The notes beneath the pieces are model-generated. The model was not told the DNA's origin. It did not search any database and saw nothing but the letters and a program-made list of their open reading frames with translations. From Actinoallomurus sp963850195 (GTDB lineage: Bacteria > Actinomycetota > Actinomycetes > Streptosporangiales > Streptosporangiaceae), in NCBI GenBank assembly GCA_963850195.1, contig CAWKKD010000005.1, forward strand, positions 1-64,000: DNA of 64,000 bases, written 5' to 3'. The translations under genes were made by a program, and so were the position numbers. Positions 44,090 to 53,000 of this stretch are shown one piece after another (position 1 is the first letter of the stretch; every line of letters starts with the position of its first letter).

Positions 44090-44307
44090 CCATCCGCTAC
44101 TGGCCGTCGCGGACCTGCTGACTCTCAAACAGCGCTTCGGCACGCTGGAGGGGGCGTACGATCGCCTGCGTCGGTGCGGGCAACAACGTGATGGAGGCCG
44201 CGGCATTGGCAGGGATGAACATCACCGTCGCCGTCCCGCCCGGCTATGAGCCCGGCGCGGAAAGCACCGCCTCCTCCCTGCCCACCTCCCGGCTGGCCGG
44301 TCGATGA
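44090..44307 (+). pseudogene. Ornithine carbamoyltransferase remnant (arginine deiminase pathway type)
   Basis: 44090-44152 reads HPLLAVADLLTLKQRFGTLEG, the central HPxQxxxDxxT-like region of ornithine carbamoyltransferases (here HPLLAVADLLT). After a frameshift near 44153 the next frame gives RTIACVGAGNNVMEAAALAG then MNITVAVPPGYEPG, as in the ornithine-binding domain. It ends at a TGA at 44305-44307 overlapping the arcC ATG. Both the N-terminal domain and the normal C-terminus are absent. It was truncated by, or next to, the IS copy on its left. Confidence 0.75.
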
Positions 44308-45203
44308 GGATCGTCGTGGCGCTCGGCGGCAATGCCCTGCTGCGGCGGGGCGAGCCGCCGGAGGCCGGCGTACAGATCGCGCACCTGGCGGAGGCGGTGC
44401 GCGGGGTGGCACCGCTGCTCGACCAGCACGAGGTGCTTCTCACTCACGGCAATGGCCCCCAGATCGGCCTTCTCGCCATTGAGAGCGCCAGTGATCCGCA
44501 GCTGTCCACGCCCTACCCACTCGACGCGCTCGACGCTCAGACGCAAGGCATGATCGGCTACTGGCTCGTCCGCGAGCTACGACGGGCCCGGCCGAAGCGA
44601 CAGATCGCCGCAGTACTGACCCAGACGGTGGTACACGCCGACGACCCGGCCTTCGACGATCCAACCAAGTTCGTCGGCCGGCTCTACCCGGACCGGGTGG
44701 CCGGCTGGACGATGCGCCGAGACGGCGCAGCTTGGCGACGCGTGGTCCCCTCCCCCGAGCCGCAAAACGTCGTGGAACTGCCGACCATCCGGCTGTTGAT
44801 GGATGCGGGATGTGTGGTCATCGCGGCCGGCGGCGGTGGCGTACCGATCGTCGATGGACCGAATGGGCCGCAAGGCGTAGAAGGCGTCGTCGACAAGGAT
44901 CTGACCGCCTCGCTGCTGGCCGAACGCCTGAACGCCGACGCGCTCCTCCTGCTCACCGACGTGCCCGCCATCCTGCAGGGCTACGGGACCGCCGACGAGC
45001 GGCCGATCAGGCAGGCGACCCCTGACCAGCTGCGGGCGCTGCGACTGCCCGGCGGATCGATGGGCCCCAAAGCCGAGGCCGCCTGCCGCTTCGCCGAACG
45101 CCGGCCGGACCGCATCGCGGCGATCGGAGCGTTGCGCGACGCGACGAGGCTACTGGACGGCCGTGCGGGCACCTGCGTACGCATCCGCTCGGACGCTCCA
45201 TGA
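44304..45203 (+). CDS. arcC: Carbamate kinase
   Basis: The 299-aa protein is full length: IVVALGGNALLRRGEPPEAG at the start, VLLTHGNGPQIGLLA, TPYPLDALDAQTQGMIGYWL, IAAGGGGVPIV, VDKDLTASLLAERLNADALL, and the GSMGPKAEAACRF region. It makes ATP from carbamoyl phosphate in the arginine deiminase pathway. Its ATG overlaps the stop of the ornithine carbamoyltransferase remnant (ATGA). With arcB broken here, its substrate supply would need another copy. Carbamate kinase genes beside universal stress proteins are common in actinobacterial dormancy clusters. Confidence 0.92.
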   Translation: MRIVVALGGNALLRRGEPPEAGVQIAHLAEAVRGVAPLLDQHEVLLTHGNGPQIGLLAIESASDPQLSTPYPLDALDAQTQGMIGYWLVRELRRARPKRQIAAVLTQTVVHADDPAFDDPTKFVGRLYPDRVAGWTMRRDGAAWRRVVPSPEPQNVVELPTIRLLMDAGCVVIAAGGGGVPIVDGPNGPQGVEGVVDKDLTASLLAERLNADALLLLTDVPAILQGYGTADERPIRQATPDQLRALRLPGGSMGPKAEAACRFAERRPDRIAAIGALRDATRLLDGRAGTCVRIRSDAP

Positions 45204-45224
45204 TGGATCCGGCTGAGTGCCCGG

Positions 45225-45500
45225 TCAGGGCTGCTCACCTCGTCTCGCGTGGCCCTCTCTCTCATCATGTCGACGGGCGACGATGGACCGAGGCGGTGCC
45301 CCGTGACGTTCCTGCACGGTATGCGGATGTACGAGACGCACGATCTCCTCGGGGTCGTCGACGAGCCGGGCCTGCCCGGTGATTGTGACAGACCCCCCGG
45401 TCATGGCGACCGGCTCGAAGTCGTCGGCCTGAAAGGCCACCACGGCAGTGCGAATGGCTGCGGCCAGCGTCGAACCCGAGCCGGTATTGATCGTGACCAT
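45225..45500 (-). pseudogene. Pyridoxamine-phosphate-oxidase-like (flavin-binding) fragment
   Basis: Residues TGSGSTLAAAIRTAVVAFQADD, then GGSVTITGQARLVDDPEEI, match the middle of small PPOX/PNPOx-like proteins that are typical of dormancy regulons. The N-terminal strands and the C-terminal PxG... region are missing or out of frame (basic, low-similarity tail). It lies just downstream of the universal stress protein gene. Confidence 0.6.
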
Positions 45501-45508
45501 GTCGCGCT

Positions 45509-46225
45509 CTATGCACGTACGACGGCCACCGGGCAGTGCGCGCGGTGGACGACGGCCTGGCTCACCGAGCCCAGCAGCATGCCGCCCAGGCCGCCGTGCC
45601 CGCGCGAGCCGACGACGATCAGCGGCGCACCCGCGGACTCCTCGATCAGCACGCGACTCGCGAGATCTGCTACGACGACGGTCCGGATGTCCATGTACTC
45701 CACACCTACTCGGGTGAGCATCGTCTCCGCCGCCGCCCGCTGCTTCTCGTCATCGATGGCGTGAACGAGCGTGATGCCGCAGTCGCGGGCTCGTGCCTCG
45801 GCGATCGCGAAGCCGATGGCGGCCTCTGACAGTGCGGTGCCGTCGACCCCGACGACGACGCGCCCGGCCGAGGGACCCGGCGCGATGTCCGGCAGCCCGG
45901 GCCGGACGACCACGACGGGTACGTGCGCGTGAGCGGCCACGGCCATGGCCGTGGACCCCTCCGCCAGATCGGACATCTCCATCAAGCTCGCCGAACCGAC
46001 GACGATCATGGCGGCATCCGAGGCCGCAGCGAGGAACCGCTCGGAATCTCGCTCCGGCAACACCCGGATGAACGCGCCGCGACGCTGAGCCTCCCGGTCC
46101 GCCCAGGCAAGCGCGTTCTTTCCCGATATCGTGCCGTCGACGTCCACCACGATCGGGGCCGACCTGATACCAGGCGAGGTGACGGTCTCCTCGCGTTCTG
46201 CAGAGTGCTCGCCGTTCAGGTTCAT
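45509..46225 (-). CDS. Universal stress protein, tandem USP domains
   Basis: The 238-aa protein has a shortened first USP half (PIVVDVDGTISGKNALAWADREAQRRG, AAMIVVGSASL) and a complete second half (GRVVVGVDGTALSEAAIGFA, then LIVVGSRGHGGLGGMLLGSVSQAVVHRAHCPVAVV with the GxxGxxxxxGS ATP-binding pattern). It is cytoplasmic. A DosR-like box lies about 60-75 bp upstream. It fits the hypoxia/dormancy theme of the region. Confidence 0.9.
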   Translation of the reverse strand: MNLNGEHSAEREETVTSPGIRSAPIVVDVDGTISGKNALAWADREAQRRGAFIRVLPERDSERFLAAASDAAMIVVGSASLMEMSDLAEGSTAMAVAAHAHVPVVVVRPGLPDIAPGPSAGRVVVGVDGTALSEAAIGFAIAEARARDCGITLVHAIDDEKQRAAAETMLTRVGVEYMDIRTVVVADLASRVLIEESAGAPLIVVGSRGHGGLGGMLLGSVSQAVVHRAHCPVAVVRA

Positions 46226-46285
46226 CTGGCCTCCTCGAGTACCGCATCACTGAGATCAGACTCCCGGTTGCGGCCATCGCCGATC

Positions 46286-46302
46286 ACGGGGCCAAGGTCC
46301 TC
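46286..46302 (-). promoter_or_regulatory. DevR/DosR-like box upstream of the USP gene
   Basis: The minus strand reads AGGACCTTGGCCCCG, close to the GGGACYTTNGGCCC form of DevR/DosR palindromes. It lies about 62-76 bp before the USP start at 46225, where such boxes act. Confidence 0.5.
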
Positions 46303-46446
46303 TTCCCCGCGGGACAACGCCCCGGATCCACCCCGGCCGTGGGAGGCGGAACCTTTGCCCCTGTCACGGGATGCCCAGCCGCGGGATCTTGTGCAGTCAC
46401 GAACCCGGCCTCGTCGTCGGCCACCGGTGTCAGATTGTCTCGCGGG

Positions 46447-46929
46447 TCAGGAAGCGATGCTGACCCCGGGCATCGGGCACAGCATCTTCTTCTGCGCCTG
46501 GAACTGCTTCGTCGCTTTCCAGGGCACGGTCTTGCCGGGTTTGACCGGTACGAGGGTCTGGGCGTAGTCGAGCGTCGTCGCCTTGGTGGTGGTGAAGTAC
46601 ACGACGATCTTGTAGGTGACCGGTTTCGTCCCCGGGTTGGTGGCCGTTCCCGCCGCGCCCCAACCACCGGGGACGGCCGCGCACGTGGTCTGGACGACGT
46701 TCTTGCGGACACCCGGCTGGTTGGCGATCTTGGATGGAAGTGGGTTCGCCTTGGTGTTCGGCGCGGACGACGAGGCGTCCGACACCGCTGCGGTGTCGTG
46801 AACCGGGTGTCCACCCAAAGAACAGCCGGCCGCCACCGCGATGGCCAGACTTGCGAGCGCGGTGACCTTTACCGCCGAAGCCGGCGCATTTCCTGTATCC
46901 ACTGTGTCGCCCCCCGAATCATCAGTCAT
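46447..46929 (-). CDS. Putative lipoprotein
   Basis: The 160-aa protein has an N-terminal hydrophobic segment with a lipobox-like end (VKVTALASLAIAVAAGC, Cys at about residue 36), a Ser/Pro/Asn linker, and a small beta-rich domain with two Cys (TTCAAVPGGWGAAG, MLCPMPG) and VTYKIVVYFTTTKATTLDYA. This resembles FxLYD/DUF4352-like exported domains, but I do not assign a family. It lies 59 bp downstream of the giant repeat gene and may be co-transcribed with it. Confidence 0.7.
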   Translation of the reverse strand: MTDDSGGDTVDTGNAPASAVKVTALASLAIAVAAGCSLGGHPVHDTAAVSDASSSAPNTKANPLPSKIANQPGVRKNVVQTTCAAVPGGWGAAGTATNPGTKPVTYKIVVYFTTTKATTLDYAQTLVPVKPGKTVPWKATKQFQAQKKMLCPMPGVSIAS

Positions 46930-47016
46930 TCTTCGTCGATATTAGTTGTTGGATATCACGTTGTTCGTGACCTTGTAGTCATTGCCCATTATTTCGCTTC
47001 GGCTTGACGGGGTTTA

Positions 47017-50000
47017 TCACCTATTTTTGTGAGCACGTAGGCGGGCTCGACGGTGAGCGGCGGGCTGGTCGGTGAAATACCGGCTGCGATCGCGGTGACG
47101 GATCCGGTGCCTGCTCCGGCGTGTGTGCCGGCCGGAGGTCACGGTACAGGTCGTGGAGTCGTTCGGCGCCAATGTCGTGACCGGGCACGAGAGTGTCCGA
47201 GATCCGGACAACGCCCTTTGTGTGAGGTCGAGGTCGGCGGTTGTGCCGTTGCCGTTAATGGCGATCGTCGTGTTTCCGTTGTTGGTGATCGCGACAGTGC
47301 CCGGCTTCACGATCCGTACGAGCGGGCTGCGTGTGGTGGTGACGGTCGCCGTCGACGGGTCGGAGGTGATGATCGTCCCGGTGGGTGTGGTGCCGGATGC
47401 GGTGGCGGCGTTGGTGATGGTGCCGGCGTTGACGTCGGCCCGGGTCACCACGTAGGTGCCGGTGCAGGTGGTGGACTGCTGCGGTGCCAGGGTGGTCACC
47501 GGGCACGTGATCACCGGCGGCGTACCCGTACCCGAGAAGGCCGTATCGGTCGCGCTGACATTGGCGAGCGTCGTGTTCCCGGTGTTAGTGATCAGGTACG
47601 AGTAGGTGACGGTCTGGCCTGCCGCGGTCACGGTGGTCGGCGTCGCGGTCTTGGCGAGCGTCAGTTCCGGGAAGGCCTCGTCGGGGACGACCGCCGTCGA
47701 CGGTGGCGAGGTGACCGGCGGGCCGGTCGGTGGTGTACCGGTGGCGATCGCGGTGTTCGTGACCACTCCGTTATCGATGTCGGCCTGGGTCACCGCGTAC
47801 GTGCCGGTGCAGGTGGTGGACTGCTGCGGTGCCAGGGTGGTCACCGGACACGTGACCACCGGCGGCGTACCCGACCCGGAGAAGGCGGTATCGGTCGCGC
47901 TGACGTTGGTGAGCCCGGTATTGCCCGTGTTCGTGATCAGGTAGCTGTAGGTGATGATCTCGCCGGCCGTGGTGTATGACGCCGGTCGGGCCGTTTTCAA
48001 CAGCGCCAGTGCCGGGGCCGGTGTGACGGTGACGGTGGCCGTCGAGGGCGGCGAGGTGATGGCCGGTCCGGTGGGCGGGGTACCGGACGCGGTGGCCGTG
48101 TTCACGACCGAGCCCGCGCCGATGTCGGCCTGCGTGACCGTGTAGGTGCCGGTGCAGGTGGTGGACTGCTGCGGAGCCAGCGTCGTCACCGGGCACGCGA
48201 TCACCGGCGGCGTACCCGTACCCGAGAAGGCCGTATCGGTCGCGCTGACATTGGCGAGCGTCGTGTTCCCGGTGTTAGTGATCAGGTACGAGTAGGTGAC
48301 GGTCTGTCCCGCCGCGGTCACGGCCGAGGGGTTGGCCGTCTTCAGCAGCGTCAGGTCGGGAACCGGGGCGGCGACGACTGCCGCCGTTGACGGGTTGGAG
48401 CTGACCGCCGGCCCGCTCGGTGGCATCGCGGACGCGGTCGCGGTGTTCACGACGGATCCGGAGTTGATGTCGGGCTGGGTAACGGTGTACGAGCTCGTGC
48501 AGGTGGTCGACTCCTGCGGTGCCAGCGTGGTGACCGGGCACGTGATCACCGGCGGGGTGCCCGTACCCGAGAAGACGGTATCGGTCACGTTGACGCCGGT
48601 GACGGTCGTGTTCCCGGTGTTGGTGATCAGATACGAGTAGGTGACGGACTGACCGGCCGCGGTCACGGCCGACGGGTTGGCCGTCTTCAGCAGCCCGAGC
48701 AGCGGAGCCGGGGTGGCGGTGACCGTCGCCGTCGATGGGTTGGAGGTAACGGCCGGGCCGGTCGGCGGCGTACCGGACGCGGTCGCCGTATCAACGATCG
48801 AACCGGCATCGATGTCGGCTTGGGTCACCGTGTACGTGCCCGTACAGGTCGTGGACTGCTGCGGCTCCAACGTCGTCACCGGGCACGCGATCACCGGCGG
48901 CGTACCCGTACCCGAGAACGCGATATCGGCCGCACTCACGTTCGTCGAGGTCGTGTTGCCGGTGTTGGTGACCAGGAACGAGTAGGTGACGGTCTGCCCG
49001 GCCGCCGCCACGGTCAGCGGAGTCGCCGTCTTCAGCAGCGCCAGGCCGGGAGCCGGGGTGGCGGTGACCGTCGCCGTCGACGGGTTGGAGGTCACCGGCG
49101 GGCCGGTAGGCGGCGTACCGGACGCGATCGCCGTATCAACGATCGAACCGGCATCGATGTCGGCCTGCGTCACCGTGTACGTCCCCGTACAGGTCGTGGA
49201 CTGCTGCGGCTCCAACGTCGTCACCGGGCACGCGATCACCGGCGGGGCGTTCCTACCGGTGAAGAGCGTGTCGACCACGTTCAGGCCGGTCAGGGTCGTG
49301 TTGCCGATATTGGTGACCGCGTACGAATAGGTGATGGTCTGCCCCGCCGCGGTCACGACGGTCGGCGCGGCCGTCTTCAACAACGTCAGGCCGGGAACCG
49401 ACGTCGCGGTGACCGTCGCCGTCGACGGGTTCGAGGTGACCGGCGGGCCGGTAGGCGGCGTACCGGACGCGGTCGCGGTGTCCACGACCGAACCGGCGTC
49501 GATATCCGCCTGCGTCACCGCGTACGTCCCCGTACAGGTCGTGGACTGCTGCGGCGCCAACGTCGTGACCGGACACGTGATCACCGGCGGCGTTCCGGAT
49601 CCGGAGAATCCGGTGTCCGTCGCACTCACATTCGTCAAGGTCGTGTTGCCGGTGTTGGTGACCACGAACGAGTAAGTGACGGTCTCCCCGGCCACGGTCA
49701 CAACGGCCGGAACCGCCGTCTTCAGCAGCGCCAGGCCGGGAACCGGAGTGGCGGTGACGGTCGCCGTGGAGGGGTCGGAGGTGATGGCAGGCCCGGTCGG
49801 GGGCGTACCCGAAGCGGTCGCGGTGTTCACGACCGACCCCGCGTCGAGGTCGGCCTGCGACACCGTGTACGTGCCCGTACAGGTCGTGGACTGCCCCGGC
49901 GCCAGCGTCGTGACCGGACACGTGATCACCGGCGGCGCCCCCGACCCCGAGAACGCGATATCGACCGCACTCACGTTCGTCAGGGTCGTGTTGCCGGTGT

Positions 50001-53000
50001 TGACGATCTCGTACGAGTAGGTGACGGTCTGCCCCGCCGCCGACACCGTGCTCGGCACGGCCGTCTTCAACAAGACCAGGGACGAGATCAGCTCGGCGGT
50101 GACGGTCGCCGTCGAAGGATTCGAGGTGATGGCAGGCCCGGTCGGGGGCGTACCCGAGGCGGTCGCGGTGTTCACGACCGACCCGGAGTCGAGATCGGCC
50201 TGGGTGGTCGTGTACGTCCCCGTACACGTCGTCGACTGCCCCGGCGCCAGCGTCGTGACCGGACACGTGATCACCGGCGGCGCCCCCGACCCCGAGAACG
50301 CGACATCGACCGCACCCACATTCGTCAGGGTCGTGTTCCCGGTATTGACGATCTCGTACGAGTAGGTGATCACCCGGCCTACCGTCCGTACGCTGCTCGG
50401 CGAGGCCGTCTTCAACAGCGCGAGGCCGGGAGCCGGACTCGCCGTGACCGTCGCCGTCGACGGATTCGACGTCACCGCCGGTCCCGTCGGAGGCGTACCC
50501 GAAGCCGTCGCGGTGTCCACGACCGACCCCGCATCGACGTCGGCCTGCGTGGTCGTGTACGTCCCCGTACACGTCGTCGACTGCCCCGGCGCCAACATCG
50601 TCACCGGACACATGATCACCGGCGGCGCCCCCGACCCCGAGAACGCGACATCGACCGCACCCACATTCGTCAGCGTGACGTTCCCCGTGTTGACGACCAA
50701 GAACGAGTAGGTGATGACCCGGCCCGCCACGCCGAACGTGCCCGGCGAGGCCGTCTTGAGAAGCTGCAGCTGCGGACCGGGCGTGGTGGTGACTGTCGCC
50801 GTGGAGGGGTCGGAGGTGATGGCAGGCCCGGTCGGGGGCGTACCCGAAGCGGTCGCGGTGTTCACGACCGACCCCGCGTCGAGGTCGGCCTGCGACACCG
50901 TGTACGTGCCCGTACAGGTCGTGGACTGCCCCGGCGCCAGCGTCGTGACCGGACACGTGATCACCGGCGGCGCCCCCGACCCCGAGAACGCGATATCGAC
51001 CGCACTCACGTTCGTCAGGGTCGTGTTCCCGGTATTGACCACCAGATACGAGTAGGTGACGGTCTGCCCCGCCGCCGTCACGGCCGACGGCGCGGCGGTC
51101 TTCAGCAGCGCCAAACTGGGCGCCTGGACCACGGTGACTGTCGCCGTGGAGGGGTCGGAGGTGATGGCAGGCCCGGTCGGGGGCGTACCCGAGGCGGTCG
51201 CGGTGTTCACGACCGACCCGGAGTCGAGATCGGCCTGGGTGGTCGTGTACGTCCCCGTACACGTCGTCGACTGCCCCGGCGCCAGCGTCGTGACCGGACA
51301 CGTGATCACCGGCGGCGCCCCCGACCCCGAGAACGCGACATCGACCGCACCCACATTCGTCAGGGTCGTGTTCCCGGTATTGACGATCTCGTACGAGTAG
51401 GTGATCACCCGGCCTACCGTCCGTACGCTGCTCGGCGAGGCCGTCTTCAACAGCGCGAGGCCGGGAGCCGGACTCGCCGTGACCGTCGCCGTCGACGGAT
51501 TCGACGTCACCGCCGGTCCCGTCGGAGGCGTACCCGAAGCCGTCGCGGTGTCCACGACCGACCCCGCATCGACGTCGGCCTGCGTGGTCGTGTAAGTACC
51601 GGTACAGGTCGTCGACGCTTGCGGCGCCAACGTCGTCACCGGACACGTGATCACCGGCGGCGCCCCCGACCCCGAGAACGCGACATCGACCGCACCCACA
51701 TTCGTCAGGGTCGTGTTCCCGGTATTGACGATCTCGTACGAGTAGGTGATGACCCGGCCCGCCACGCCGAACGTGCCCGGCGAGGCCGTCTTCAACAGCG
51801 CCAGACCGGGAGCCGGACTCGCCGTGACCGTCGCCGTCGACGGATTCGACGTCACCGCCGGTCCCGTCGGAGGCGTACCCGAAGCCGTCGCGGTGTCCAC
51901 GACCGACCCCGCATCGACGTCGGCCTGCGTGGTCGTGTACGTCCCCGTACACGTCGTCGACTGCCCCGGCGCCAACATCGTCACCGGACACATGATCACC
52001 GGCGGCGCCCCCGACCCCGAGAACGCGACATCGACCGCACCCACATTCGTCAGGGTCGTGTTCCCGGTGTTGGTCACCAGGAACGAGTACGTCACCGTCT
52101 GCCCGGCCGCGGTCACAGCCGTCGGTGCGGCCGTCTTCAACAACGCCAATGACGAGATCTGCGGCGGAACGATGACGGTGGAAGTCGCGCTGGTCGTTCC
52201 GGGTTGGGTTGGGGTGTCGGCGCTGGCGTAGCTGACGGTCGAGGTGTTGGTCACCGACGTACCGGGCGAATTGGGGCCGAGGGTGACGCGAAAGGTCGCC
52301 GAGGTCGATTGGCCGGGCGTCAGTGTGCCGCCGGCGAACGCGGTCGCGCCGGTTCCCAGTTGCAGGTTGACCGAGTTGCCGACGAACTCACCTTGGTCGT
52401 CGCCCGGCTGGTCGGTCTTCGGCCCGGCGTTCGGTCCCGAGGCGATGACGATGGTCCCTGGAACGTAGGTGGTGTTGGCGGGAATCGGGTCGGAGAGCAC
52501 CACGTTGATGGCGTTGTCGTCGCCGGTGTTGGTCGCGGTGACGGTGTATTGGACGACGGAGCCGGGCACGGGCGTTCCGCCGCCGACGACCTGGGCGGTC
52601 TTGGTCAGCGTGAGGTTCGCCTGGTGGAGGTCAATCTGGGTGAAGAACGCGTGCGGCCAGTACGCGTCGCCCACCGTGCTGAAGGTGAACTGGGCCGAGG
52701 TGTCGTTGTTACGGAACGCCGAGGACGCGTTGAGGATGTTGGAGTCATACCCCAGCGTGTTCGTGTAGGTGGGGTTGCGGGCGGTCACCTGGTTGCCCAG
52801 CGTCGCGATGGTGGAGTTGAAGAAGTTGTTCGGCGGGTGGAGCGCGTCGCTGAGGACGGTCAGCGGGCCGTTGGTGGTCTTGACGCTCAGGGAGTCACCG
52901 GTGATCGCGTTGTCGCCGTCGTAGGCGATCTGACCGAGCTGGACGTTCACGGGTCCGGTGACGGGAGTCTTGAAGCCGGACAGGTTGATGGTGGTGTCCG

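Noticed and set aside
49253..51991. 912-codon minus-strand open frame
   Set aside because: Same strand as the giant gene but another frame. Low-complexity His/Asp/Gly composition shows it is a shadow of the repeats.
48820..52152. 1,110-codon plus-strand open frame
   Set aside because: It is antisense to the repeats of the giant gene and very rich in Arg, Gly and Asp. It has no domain, and its length follows from GC bias and the 345-bp phase.
47130..52170. CRISPR array
   Set aside because: The repeats are 345 bp long, in frame and protein-coding, with no short repeat-spacer alternation. No cas gene is in the window.
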